A stretch of 13,144 nucleotides of DNA from Alphaproteobacteria bacterium (lineage in GTDB: Bacteria; Pseudomonadota; Alphaproteobacteria; Reyranellales; Reyranellaceae). Location: assembly GCA_005884705.1 (NCBI GenBank), contig VBAF01000171.1:1-13144 (forward strand), read 5' to 3'. A program made the translations under genes and the position numbers. Numbering within the stretch: the stretch's first letter is position 1; each line of letters starts with the position of its first letter. Shown here in pieces: positions 5,696 to 13,144 of this stretch. The notes below the pieces were generated by a model, which saw only the letters and a program-made list of their open reading frames with translations, had not been told where the DNA came from and searched no databases.

Positions 5696-8600
5696 ATGGC
5701 CGGCATGGTTGAAGCGAGCCTCCCCGTTGCGCCGCCCGACCCGGAGCGCGTGGAGCGCGTGCTCACGGCGCGGCTGTTCGGCGGCCACACGGCGCTGCGG
5801 TTAGTCTCCCTCACCCTTTGGGCGGTGTTCGGGCTCGCCTACTGGGAAATCGCGCCGTGGTGGATGATCGCGGCGCCGGCCGCCCTGCACCTTCTCACCG
5901 TCCTGGGCTTCATCTGGCTGCCCGTCGCCTATCGTCGCGATCCTGACGCGCGCTCGAACGAGGGCTGGCGGCGGCTTTACATCCTGTACGCAGCCCTCAG
6001 CGGCGTCGCCTATGGCGGCGGCGGATTGCTGCTGTTCGGCCTGCCCTACGCCGGGCCCCGGATGCTGGTCGCAGCGTGCCTGGCGGTCACCGCGGCGCTG
6101 GCGCCGGGACGCGTCTACGAGCCACGGAGCTACCTGGCCTTCGCCGGCATCAACCTGTCGCTGCTCGCGGTGGCGGCATTTTCGTCGGACGACCCGCTGT
6201 CGCTGGCGATCGGCGTCGGCGCGCTGGTCTACCTGACGGCGCTGCTGATGCAGAATGCCGGACACGTCCACGGCCAGCGGGCGCAGGTGTCGCTGGCGCT
6301 CGCCAACGAGGATCTGGCGCGCGCCCATGCCGCCGCCGAGGCCCAGGCGCGCGCCGCGCGAGACAGCTTGCATGACGCGTTGGAGAGCCTGCCGATCGCG
6401 ATCTCGCTGTGGGATGCCGACGACCGGCTGATCCTGTGCAACGCCGCCTACGCCGGCTACATGCAGCAGGTGCCGGAGGCGATCACGCCGGGCACGCCGT
6501 TTCGCGCCGCCGCCCATGCCGCGGCTTACAAGCTGCCGCAGCCGATCGCGCCGCCGGGCCGCGAGGAGGAGTTCATCGAGCGCGCGGTCGAGCTGCACGG
6601 CAGCAACGGCGACGTCGCCCAGTACAAGGTCGGGCCCGAGCGCTGGGTGCGCGGCCAGGCGCGGCGCACCAAGGCCGGCAGCACCGTGGTCAGCCTGGTC
6701 GACATCTCCGAGGTCAAGCGCCGCGAGAAGGAGGCGACCGGCGCCCGCGCGGTGCTGCAGTCGGTGTTCGACAACCTCAGCGACGGCGTGCTGCTCTACG
6801 AAGCCGACGGCCGCTGGGTCTACCAGAACCCGGCGATGGCCAAGCTGCACGACATGTCGGACGGGTTGCTCGCCACGCTGCCGACCTTCGCCGAGATCGT
6901 CCATTATCGCGCGATGCGCGGCGACTACGGGCCGCTCGACGCGCTGCCGGGCGGGCTCGAAGGCTGGATCCAGAGCCGCGTCAGCCGCTTCACCCTGGCC
7001 GACCAGCCGCCCGAGCGGCGGCGCACCATCACCGGCCGCACCGTCGAGGTCACCTACCGGCGGCTCGCCGACGGCCGCGTGCTCACCATCCATCGCGACC
7101 TCACCGAGATCGTCGAGCAGGAGGAGCGGTCGAAGGCGGCGCGCACCGAATCGGAGCAGACGCGCGAGACCCTGCAGCGCGTGCTCGACAACATGATCGA
7201 TGGCGTGCTGCTGCTCGACCGCGATTTCCGCTGCCGCTTCGTCAACCGCCAGGTCAACCAGTTCCTGCAGCTCGAGGCCGACATTGCGGGGCCGGGCGCC
7301 TCGGGCCTCGACGTGGTGCGGCTGCAGGCGCGGCGCGGCGATTTCGGCCCGGTCGCCAGCGACGCGGAGGTCGAGGCCAAGGTCGCCGACCGCGTGGCGC
7401 TGATGCGCAATCCCGACGGCACGCGCTACGAACGGCGCACCGCCAGCGGGCGGATCGTCGAGTTCAACTTCCGGCCGATCCCCGACGGCGGCATGCTGGC
7501 GATCTATCGCGACATCACCCAGCTCAAGGAGCAGCAGGCGGCAGCCGAGCAGGCGCGCGCCACGGCCGAGGCGGCGCAGAGCCTGCTCGACGACGCGCTG
7601 GCCAGCATGGACGGCGGCGTCGGCATCTGGGACGAGAACGAGCGGCTGATCCGCTGCAACGCGGCCTACCGCGCGCTCCACCACGACATCCCCGAGATCG
7701 TCACCCCCGGCACCACGCTCGAGGTCGCGGCGCGCGCGGCGATGCGGGCACAGTACGAGATGGTCGGCCGGCCGGTGCAGGAGGAGGAGGCCGAGCGGAT
7801 GGCTCGGCTGGTCATCGACCAGCACCGGCGCGGCGACGGGGCGCTCGAATTCCCCTACGGGCCACAGACCTGGACGCGGCTCACCGCGGCGCGCACCAAG
7901 TCGGGCGGCTACGTGTCGCTGTTCACCGACATCAGCGAGCTGCGCCATCGCCAGCGCGAGCTCAGGCGCGAGCGCGACCTCGCCAAATCGGCGCAGGACG
8001 AGGCGGAGGCGGCTAACCAGTCCAAGTCGACATTTCTCGCGACCATGAGCCACGAGATCAGGACGCCGATGAACGGCGTGGTCGGCACCGCCGAGCTGCT
8101 CGAGCGCGAGCCTCTGAGCGAGCGCGAGAAGCGCATGGTCGGCACGATCCGGAGCTCGGCGGCGGCGCTGATGCGCATCATCGACGACGTGCTCGACTTC
8201 TCCAAGATCGAGGCTGGCCGCATGGAGCTCGAGGAGGCGCCGTGCTCGCTGCGCGGCCTGATCGAGGCAGCGGCCGAGATGCTGACGACGCAGGTCGAGA
8301 GGAAGGGCCTCGCCCTCACCATCGAGGTCGAGCCCGGCACGCCCGACGCGCTGCTGGCCGACGCCACGCGGCTGCACCAGATCCTGACCAACCTGATTGG
8401 CAACGCGGTGAAGTTCACCGATATCGGCAGCATCGCCGTGCGCGCGCGCGCCGTCGCGCAGGACGCCGCGACCGTGACCCTGGCGCTCAGCGTCGCCGAC
8501 ACCGGCATCGGCATGACGGCCGAGCAGCAGGCGCGGCTGTTCAAGCCGTTCTCGCAGGCCGACAGCTCGACCACCCGGCGCTACGGCGGCACCGGGCTCG

Positions 8601-9496
8601 GCCTCTCGATCGTGCGGCGGCTGGCCGAGCTGATGGGCGGCACGGCGACGCTCGAGAGCCTGCCGGGCGGCGGCTCGACCTTCACGGTGACGGTCACGGT
8701 GCGGCACGGCGAGGCCCCGACCGCCACCGCCGCCGCCGAGCCCGAACCTGCGCCGCTCGCGGCCGACGGCCGGCGCGTGCTGGCGGTCGACGATTCGGAG
8801 GTCAATCTCGAGGTGCTGGTCGGCCAGTTCGAGATCCTCGGCATCGTGCTCGACACCGCGACCAACGGCATCGAGGCGTTGACCCTGTGGCGCGAGCGCG
8901 GCCACGCGCTGGTGCTGACCGACATCCACATGCCCGACATGGACGGCTTCGAATTGACCCGCCAGATGCGCGCCGAGGAAAGCGCGCTCGACCGGCCGCG
9001 CACGCCGATCATGGCGCTGACCGCCAACGCGCTGAAGGGCGAAGCCGAGCGCTGCCTCGAAGCGGGCATGGACGACTATCTCACCAAGCCGCTCACCCTG
9101 GAGCGCCTGCGCGAGGCGATGGCGCGCTGGGTGCGCGGCCAGGCGGCAGCGCCGCGCCACGCGATCGACCGCTCGGTGGTCGAGGGCATGTTCGGCGGCA
9201 ACGAGAGATCGGTCGCCCGGGTGCTCGGCCGCTTCCGCGAGGCCGGCGTCAGGCTGGTCGCCGAGATCGCCGCCGCCCGGCAGGCTCGCGAGCGTCGCCG
9301 TCCCGCCCATCAGCTCGGCCAGCCGCCGCACGATCGAGAGGCCGAGCCCGGTGCCGCCGTAGCGCCGGGTGGTCGAGCTGTCGGCCTGCGAGAACGGCTT
9401 GAACAGCCGCGCCTGCTGCTCGGCCGTCATGCCGATGCCGGTGTCGGCGACGCTGAGCGCCAGGGTGCACGGTCTTCTCGCCGCCGCGCTGGGTGA
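5696..9496 (+). CDS. Six-TM multi-PAS hybrid histidine kinase, 3' end chimeric
   Basis: The frame encodes 1266 residues. An N-terminal membrane domain (about 30-195, six hydrophobic segments) and a short coiled coil are followed by four PAS-type repeats starting near residues 226, 354, 493 and 630 (for example LPIAISLWDADDRLILCN and MDGGVGIWDENERLIRCN). HisKA has phospho-acceptor H786 in MSHEIRTPMNG. HATPase_c has an N box around N899-N903, DTGIGM at 935 and GGTGLGLS from 964. The receiver has D1032-D1033, phospho-acceptor D1076 (LTDIHMPDMDG) and K1131. An Hpt-like helix begins near 1155 but is cut at about residue 1191, before the His-containing motif. The last 75 residues are antisense of the ATPase domain and then of parB, so they are not genuine protein. 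Native coding is about 5696-9268. The start is ATG 5696 or 5705; no good ribosome-binding site decides between them. Confidence 0.85.
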   Translation: MAGMVEASLPVAPPDPERVERVLTARLFGGHTALRLVSLTLWAVFGLAYWEIAPWWMIAAPAALHLLTVLGFIWLPVAYRRDPDARSNEGWRRLYILYAALSGVAYGGGGLLLFGLPYAGPRMLVAACLAVTAALAPGRVYEPRSYLAFAGINLSLLAVAAFSSDDPLSLAIGVGALVYLTALLMQNAGHVHGQRAQVSLALANEDLARAHAAAEAQARAARDSLHDALESLPIAISLWDADDRLILCNAAYAGYMQQVPEAITPGTPFRAAAHAAAYKLPQPIAPPGREEEFIERAVELHGSNGDVAQYKVGPERWVRGQARRTKAGSTVVSLVDISEVKRREKEATGARAVLQSVFDNLSDGVLLYEADGRWVYQNPAMAKLHDMSDGLLATLPTFAEIVHYRAMRGDYGPLDALPGGLEGWIQSRVSRFTLADQPPERRRTITGRTVEVTYRRLADGRVLTIHRDLTEIVEQEERSKAARTESEQTRETLQRVLDNMIDGVLLLDRDFRCRFVNRQVNQFLQLEADIAGPGASGLDVVRLQARRGDFGPVASDAEVEAKVADRVALMRNPDGTRYERRTASGRIVEFNFRPIPDGGMLAIYRDITQLKEQQAAAEQARATAEAAQSLLDDALASMDGGVGIWDENERLIRCNAAYRALHHDIPEIVTPGTTLEVAARAAMRAQYEMVGRPVQEEEAERMARLVIDQHRRGDGALEFPYGPQTWTRLTAARTKSGGYVSLFTDISELRHRQRELRRERDLAKSAQDEAEAANQSKSTFLATMSHEIRTPMNGVVGTAELLEREPLSEREKRMVGTIRSSAAALMRIIDDVLDFSKIEAGRMELEEAPCSLRGLIEAAAEMLTTQVERKGLALTIEVEPGTPDALLADATRLHQILTNLIGNAVKFTDIGSIAVRARAVAQDAATVTLALSVADTGIGMTAEQQARLFKPFSQADSSTTRRYGGTGLGLSIVRRLAELMGGTATLESLPGGGSTFTVTVTVRHGEAPTATAAAEPEPAPLAADGRRVLAVDDSEVNLEVLVGQFEILGIVLDTATNGIEALTLWRERGHALVLTDIHMPDMDGFELTRQMRAEESALDRPRTPIMALTANALKGEAERCLEAGMDDYLTKPLTLERLREAMARWVRGQAAAPRHAIDRSVVEGMFGGNERSVARVLGRFREAGVRLVAEIAAARQARERRRPAHQLGQPPHDREAEPGAAVAPGGRAVGLRERLEQPRLLLGRHADAGVGDAERQGARSSRRRAG
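8477..8674 (+). repeat. Inverted repeat, arm A (inside the kinase ATPase domain)
   Basis: This segment, which encodes the D/G1 box to G2 box of the HATPase_c domain, is present again in reverse orientation at 9269-9466. The two agree at 196 of 198 positions; the mismatches are 8641/9302 and 8655/9288. The arms are 594 bases apart. Arm A is in its expected place in a normal kinase, so it is the source copy. Confidence 0.95.
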
Positions 9497-10304
9497 GGGA
9501 CGCCTTGAGCCCGAGCGCCTCCTCGATGCGCTTCTCCAGCGCCCTTGTATCGGCGCTCTTGGTCACGCTCGCCGCGGCCTTCCCGCCGCCCGACGACTTC
9601 TTCAAGCGCTCGCCGGCGGCGAGCTTCTCGAGGTCGCGCACCGACAGCTTCTCCGCGACCACGCGCGCCGCCATCGCCTCGGGATCGGGGAACGACAGGA
9701 GCTGGCGGCCATGGCCGGCGCTGAGCTCGTCGCGCCGGATCATCTCACGCACCGCTTCGGGCAGATCGAGCAGCCGCAGCGTGTTGGCGATGTGCGGGCG
9801 GCTCTTGCCCATCGTGTGGGCGATCTCTTCCTGGGTCTGGTTGAAGTCGCTGATCAGCCGGCGATAGCCCTGCGCCTCGTCAACCGGCGAGAGATCGGCG
9901 CGCTGCAGGTTCTCGACCAGGGCGAGCTGCAGCGCATCGAGGTCGTCGAGGCTGCGCACGACGACCGGCACCTCGTGCAGTTGCGCCTTCTGCGCTGCCC
10001 GCCAGCGCCGCTCGCCGGCGATGATCTCGTAATGGTCGGGCGCGCCGGCCACCGGCCGCACAAGGATAGGTTGCAGCAGGCCGTGCTGGCGCACCGAATC
10101 GACCAGCACGTCGAGGTTCTCGAAGCTGGTGCGCGGCTGGTACTTGCCGGCGCGCAGATGCGCCGTCGGCAGCGTCATCGGCGCGCGATGGGCCGGCCGC
10201 GGCGGCGCGGCGATCGGCGAGGTGACGGCGGCGGCGACATCCTCGTCGCCGAGCAGGGCGCTGAGGCCGCGGCCGAGGCCGCGCGGCTTGGTTGGAAGGC
10301 TCAT
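9249..10304 (-). CDS. parB: Chromosome-partitioning protein ParB, C-terminus replaced
   Basis: ParB binds parS, spreads as a CTP-dependent clamp and stimulates ParA. The N-terminus has the ParA-contacting box RGLGRGLSALLG (residues 8-19). The nucleotide-binding domain has GERRWRA (97-103) and ENLQRADLSPVDEAQGYRRL (131-150). A helix-turn-helix (about 158-182, EEIAHTMGKSRPHIANTLRL) and the HGRQLL region follow. Native sequence runs to about residue 279 (GGEKTVH). The last 72 residues come from the inverted kinase fragment read in the wrong frame and are Arg/Ala-rich noise. The C-terminal dimerisation domain, normally the last 30-40 residues, is therefore missing. The genuine part is about 9467-10304. 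The start ATG overlaps the parA stop (ATGA at 10301-10304), so the two are translationally coupled. Confidence 0.9.
   Translation of the reverse strand: MSLPTKPRGLGRGLSALLGDEDVAAAVTSPIAAPPRPAHRAPMTLPTAHLRAGKYQPRTSFENLDVLVDSVRQHGLLQPILVRPVAGAPDHYEIIAGERRWRAAQKAQLHEVPVVVRSLDDLDALQLALVENLQRADLSPVDEAQGYRRLISDFNQTQEEIAHTMGKSRPHIANTLRLLDLPEAVREMIRRDELSAGHGRQLLSFPDPEAMAARVVAEKLSVRDLEKLAAGERLKKSSGGGKAAASVTKSADTRALEKRIEEALGLKASLTQRGGEKTVHPGAQRRRHRHRHDGRAAGAAVQAVLAGRQLDHPALRRHRARPLDRAAAGRADGRDGDAREPAGRRRSRRPA
9269..9466 (-). repeat. Inverted repeat, arm B (duplicate joining kinase and parB)
   Basis: Reverse copy of 8477-8674. On its left it replaces the rest of the kinase Hpt domain; on its right it replaces the end of parB. 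At the parB side a further 7 bases (GACCGTG, 9468-9474 on the minus strand, matching 8470-8476) agree after a one-base offset, which suggests a microhomology junction. The copied sequence does not encode its kinase motif in frame with parB. Confidence 0.95.
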
Positions 10305-11152
10305 GAGGCTCCCGTGAGTTGAACCGGCGTCGCTTCGGCGGCGCTGCGCCGGCGACGAATGAATTCGCTGGCGAGCAGGATGTAGGCCTGCGCGCCGGCG
10401 CAGGCATTGTCGTAGATGATCACCGGCAGGCCATGGCTCGGCGCCTCGGCGATGCGGACGTTGCGCGGGATGGTGGTGCCGAACACCAGCTCGCCGAAAT
10501 GGCCGCGCACATCGGCCTCGACCTGCTGGCTCAAGGTCATGCGCCGATCGACCATGGTCATGATCACCCCGGCGATATGCAACTTGGGGTTGAGTGCCTT
10601 GCGCACTCGCTCCACGGTGTTGCGCAGCGCGCCGATGCCCTCGAGGGCGAGGAACTCGGCCTGCAACGGCACCAGCACGGCATCGACGGCGACCAGCGCG
10701 TTCAGGGTGACGAGGCCGAGCGACGGCGGGCAGTCGACCAGGATGGTGTCCCAGCGCTCGCGCGCGTTGTTGCCCTCGGCATCGAGCGCATCGGCCAGGC
10801 GATGCTCGCGCCGCTCGAGATCGATCAGCTCGATCTCGGCGCCGGCGAGGTGGGCGTTGGCCGGGATGACGGCGAGGCCGGGGATCATGGTCTCGCGGAT
10901 GGCCTGGTCGAGCGGGGCGAGGCCGACCAGGAATTCGTAACTGCCGGGCGTGCGATCGGTGCGCCCCACGCCCAGGCCGGTCGATGCATTGCCTTGCGGA
11001 TCAAGGTCTATCAGCAGGACCTTCTCGCCGACGGCAGCGAGCGCGGTCGCGAGATTGATGGCAGTCGTGGTCTTGCCCACGCCGCCCTTCTGGTTAGCGA
11101 TCGCAAAGACCTTTGGCGCTGTACTGGCTGATCCGGAGGAGGACGGATTCAC
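10301..11152 (-). CDS. parA: Chromosome-partitioning ATPase ParA (Soj)
   Basis: This 283-residue deviant-Walker ATPase binds DNA as an ATP dimer and moves ParB-parS complexes. Visible motifs are the deviant Walker A QKGGVGKTT with K22 and K27, the A' motif LLIDLDPQGN with D49, and the Walker B-like TILVDCPPSLG with D140. The C-terminal blocks are TMVDRRMTLS and IPRNVRIAEAPSHGLPV. The start is GTG at 11152; an in-frame TGA three codons upstream excludes a longer form. It overlaps the 3' end of rsmG by 59 bases. It sits in the conserved order mnmG-rsmG-parA-parB and is probably transcribed with them. Confidence 0.95.
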   Translation of the reverse strand: MNPSSSGSASTAPKVFAIANQKGGVGKTTTAINLATALAAVGEKVLLIDLDPQGNASTGLGVGRTDRTPGSYEFLVGLAPLDQAIRETMIPGLAVIPANAHLAGAEIELIDLERREHRLADALDAEGNNARERWDTILVDCPPSLGLVTLNALVAVDAVLVPLQAEFLALEGIGALRNTVERVRKALNPKLHIAGVIMTMVDRRMTLSQQVEADVRGHFGELVFGTTIPRNVRIAEAPSHGLPVIIYDNACAGAQAYILLASEFIRRRRSAAEATPVQLTGAS

Positions 11153-11753
11153 GATCGGTCACGCTGGCAAACGGCTGGGCTTCAATGTCCCAGTCCTTCA
11201 TGGCTTCGTTCATCTCAGCCTGCCAGCCTTTCCCTTTGTGGAAAAGGCAAATAGCGGTATCGCCCCGATGCGGCGCGGCCCATCCCAGAAGCTGGCCGAG
11301 CGGCGCGAGCGCCCGCGCCACCACGATGTTGGCCGCCGCCGGAGCTGCATCCTCGATTCGGGAAATCACGATTTTTGGCTGCTTTTTCAAGGCCATACGC
11401 CGCCCAGCCTCGGCCAGAAAAGCACCCTTGCGGGCGTCCGATTCGATCAAGACGACGTCGAGCTCGGGCCGCAAGGCCGCGAGTACCAATCCGGGAAAGC
11501 CGCCGCCGCTGCCCAGATCGACCAGACGCCCGGCCGCCTTGGGGATCAGGGGCAGGAGCTGGGCGGAATCGAGCATATGGCGGACCCAGATCTCTTCCAA
11601 GGTGCCCTTGCCGACGAGGTTGATGGCCTTTTGCCAGCGCCCCAAGGTATGGACATAGGCCTCGAGCTGGTCGCGTGTTTCACGTGAAACAGTGACCCGC
11701 AGTTCCCGCATCTCCTCGAGGAACAGTTCCCGGCCGGCGTGGATATGGCTCAC
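11094..11753 (-). CDS. rsmG: 16S rRNA (guanine-527-N7) methyltransferase RsmG
   Basis: This 219-residue protein, formerly GidB, methylates N7 of G527 in 16S rRNA using SAM. The family blocks are RWQKAINLVGKGTLEEIWVRHMLDSAQL (about 39-66), the SAM-binding VDLGSGGGFPGL (78-89) and VVLIESDARKGAFL. The start is GTG at 11753, three bases after the mnmG stop (11757-11759 on the minus strand). An internal ATG at codon 15 is an alternative. Residues 21-26 (TVSRET) are encoded by a perfect parS site. The 3' end overlaps parA. Confidence 0.95.
   Translation of the reverse strand: MSHIHAGRELFLEEMRELRVTVSRETRDQLEAYVHTLGRWQKAINLVGKGTLEEIWVRHMLDSAQLLPLIPKAAGRLVDLGSGGGFPGLVLAALRPELDVVLIESDARKGAFLAEAGRRMALKKQPKIVISRIEDAAPAAANIVVARALAPLGQLLGWAAPHRGDTAICLFHKGKGWQAEMNEAMKDWDIEAQPFASVTDRESVLLRISQYSAKGLCDR
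11676..11691. promoter_or_regulatory. parS centromere site 1, within rsmG
   Basis: TGTTTCACGTGAAACA is a perfect 16-bp palindrome identical to the bacterial parS consensus bound by ParB. It lies inside the rsmG coding sequence near its 5' end, about 1.4 kb from the parB start. It marks this locus as origin-proximal. Confidence 0.95.
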
Positions 11754-11756
11754 GGA

Positions 11757-13144
11757 TCAGGCCGCGCGGCGTCGGACGTAACGCAGCAAGGCGATGAGGG
11801 CGGCGGGCGTGACACCCGAAATCCGTGCCGCCTGGCCCAGGGTCGCCGGTCTGTGCGCCACGAGCTTCTGCCGGACCTCGTTGCTGAGGCTGCCGACGGC
11901 CGCGTAGTCGAGGTCGGCCGGCAACGCCAGGGCCTCGTCGCGGCGATAGGCGGCGATGTCCTGGCGCTGGCGGACCAGATAACCGTCGTAGCGGGCGTCG
12001 ATCGCGAGCTGCTCGGCGGTCTCGGCAGGAAGGGCGCGAAGCTCCGGCCACAGGGTAAACAGGCGGTCCCAGCCAATCTCGGGGTAGGCCAGCAGGTCTT
12101 GGGCCGAGCGCACCACGCCGTCCTGGTTGATGGCGATGCCCTGCTTGGCCAAGGCGGAGGGGCTGGCCTTCAGGCCGGCAAGCATGGCCCGGCCCCGGGC
12201 CAGGGCCTGATGTTTCACGTGAAACACCGCCGCCCGATCCGGCCCGACGCAGCCGACGGCCAACCCCTTGGGGGTCAGACGCTGGTCGGCATTGTCGGCG
12301 CGCAGCCACAGCCGGTATTCGGCCCGGGAGGTGAACATCCGATAGGGTTCGGTCACCCCCAAGGTCACCAGGTCGTCGATCAGCACACCGAGATAGCCGT
12401 CGGCCCGGTCGACCGCGAAGGCCGGCGATCCGGCCGCCGCCAGAGCCGCATTGAGCCCGGCGATCAGCCCCTGGGCCGCGGCTTCCTCGTAGCCGGTGGT
12501 GCCGTTGATCTGGCCAGCCATGTATAGGCCCGGCATCCGCCGCGTCTCCAAGGTCGAATGAAGCTCGCGCGGGTCGATATGATCGTATTCGATGGCATAG
12601 CCCGGCCGCAGCATGGCTGCCCGCTCCAACCCCGGGATGGTCTGCAGCAGCGCAAGCTGCACCTCGCGCGGCAGCGAGGTCGAGATGCCGTTGGGATAGA
12701 CGGTCGGATCGTCGAGGCCCTCCGGCTCGAGGAAGATCTGATGGCGCTCGCGCGCCGCGAAACGCACGACCTTGTCTTCGATCGAGGGACAGTAGCGCGG
12801 GCCGGTGCTCTCGATCTGGCCGGAATACATCGGCGCGCGATGCAGGTTGGCGCGGATGATCGCGTGCGTTGCCGCTGTCGTCTCGGTGATGTGGCAGGCG
12901 ATCTGCGGCGTGGCGATCGCGCGGGTCAGGTAGGAGAAGGGCTGGGGCGGCCGGTCGCCGTCCTGCTTCTCGAGCCCGCCATAGTCGATGGTGCGCCCGT
13001 CGAGGCGCGCCGGTGTGCCGGTCTTGAGACGGCCCAACCGGAAGCCCGCAGTTTGCAACCTTTGCGCGAGTGATGTCGATGGAGGCTCCACCGAGTCGGC
13101 CGCAAGATCGGCCGGCAATCCATCGCGCTGGCCGCGCGCGCGGC
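11757..13144 (-). CDS. mnmG: tRNA uridine-5-carboxymethylaminomethyl modification enzyme MnmG (partial)
   Basis: About 460 C-terminal codons are visible; the N-terminal FAD-binding Rossmann part lies beyond the window edge, since the full protein is about 620 residues. MnmG works with MnmE to modify U34 of certain tRNAs. Family blocks in order are GRLKTGTPARLDGRTID, then RYCPSIEDKVVRF and HQIFLEPEG. After these come YPNGISTSLP, the FAD-binding GQINGTTGYEEAAAQGL, and EPYRMFTSRAEYRLWLRADNAD. The C-terminal tRNA/MnmE-binding domain ends SNEVRQKL...RISGVTPAALIALL. The frame stays open to the last base. A perfect parS site inside the gene encodes the segment VFHVKH. Confidence 0.95.
   Translation of the reverse strand, partial: RARGQRDGLPADLAADSVEPPSTSLAQRLQTAGFRLGRLKTGTPARLDGRTIDYGGLEKQDGDRPPQPFSYLTRAIATPQIACHITETTAATHAIIRANLHRAPMYSGQIESTGPRYCPSIEDKVVRFAARERHQIFLEPEGLDDPTVYPNGISTSLPREVQLALLQTIPGLERAAMLRPGYAIEYDHIDPRELHSTLETRRMPGLYMAGQINGTTGYEEAAAQGLIAGLNAALAAAGSPAFAVDRADGYLGVLIDDLVTLGVTEPYRMFTSRAEYRLWLRADNADQRLTPKGLAVGCVGPDRAAVFHVKHQALARGRAMLAGLKASPSALAKQGIAINQDGVVRSAQDLLAYPEIGWDRLFTLWPELRALPAETAEQLAIDARYDGYLVRQRQDIAAYRRDEALALPADLDYAAVGSLSNEVRQKLVAHRPATLGQAARISGVTPAALIALLRYVRRRAA
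12211..12226. promoter_or_regulatory. parS centromere site 2, within mnmG
   Basis: A second perfect TGTTTCACGTGAAACA, 535 bp from the first and embedded in the mnmG coding sequence. Two closely spaced sites would give a high-affinity ParB loading region directly upstream of parAB. Confidence 0.95.

Noticed and set aside
5801..9430. Very long open frame of about 1200 codons on the minus strand opposite the kinase
   Set aside because: It is antisense to a kinase with clear motifs throughout. Its composition (Arg, Ala, Gly, His, Gln, Leu) is what high-GC codon bias gives on the opposite strand. Its apparent kinase-like start is only the inverted copy at 9269-9430.
8477..9466. Invertible DNA segment (phase switch) flanked by 198-bp inverted repeats
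   Set aside because: Flipping the 594-bp spacer would place the receiver domain antisense and would not restore Hpt or ParB. No recombinase gene or second useful configuration is visible.
9369..10322. Plus-strand frame opposite parB
   Set aside because: Antisense to the ParB motifs; it begins inside the inverted duplicate and has low-complexity composition.
1..13144. CRISPR arrays, tRNA or rRNA genes, transposase genes
   Set aside because: I looked for spaced direct repeats, tRNA-like cloverleaf ends and transposase motifs and saw none.

Overview
The window looks like a chromosomal segment of a high-GC alphaproteobacterium, close to the replication origin. The evidence is the conserved minus-strand order mnmG-rsmG-parA-parB with two perfect parS sites, and holA on the plus strand pointing towards parB, which is a known alphaproteobacterial arrangement. 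The encapsulin and EncFtn pair and an FkbM methyltransferase are compatible with a Rhodospirillales-like lineage, but the sequence does not fix the genus.

Layout. Positions 1-231 (minus) hold the first 77 codons of an unrecognised membrane protein. It is divergent from holA (274-1299, plus; DNA polymerase III delta). Next come a TIGR02466-type 2OG-Fe(II) oxygenase (1375-2025, plus) and an FkbM-family methyltransferase (2388-3095, plus) whose true C-terminus appears to continue in another frame to 3183. On the minus strand follow a two-gene encapsulin operon (encapsulated ferritin 4065-4451, shell protein 3229-4068) and an OmpR/PhoB-type response regulator (4640-5365). Between them lies a TA-bounded inverted-repeat element (4545-4642). 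A 330-base divergent intergenic region (5366-5695) separates the regulator from a large six-TM, multi-PAS hybrid histidine kinase (5696 onward, plus). That region holds a candidate small RNA with a UCCUCCC loop and an intrinsic terminator, a tandem repeat, and a long palindrome. From about 9467 to the end, all on the minus strand, are parB, parA, rsmG and mnmG (mnmG runs off the window).

The most striking feature is a 198-base inverted copy of the kinase's own ATPase-domain coding sequence (8477-8674 copied at 9269-9466, two mismatches). It lies exactly where the kinase's Hpt domain and ParB's C-terminal dimerisation domain should end. Both genes are therefore chimeric at their 3' ends. This is either a real rearrangement or, I think more likely, an amplification or assembly chimera, and it needs read-level checking.

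How the genes work together. ParA, ParB and parS make up the chromosome-partitioning system, and RsmG and MnmG are rRNA and tRNA modification enzymes traditionally linked to it. EncFtn is loaded into the encapsulin shell through a C-terminal targeting peptide to form an iron-storage nanocompartment. The hybrid kinase and response regulator are a likely phosphorelay pair, with the candidate sRNA sitting between them.
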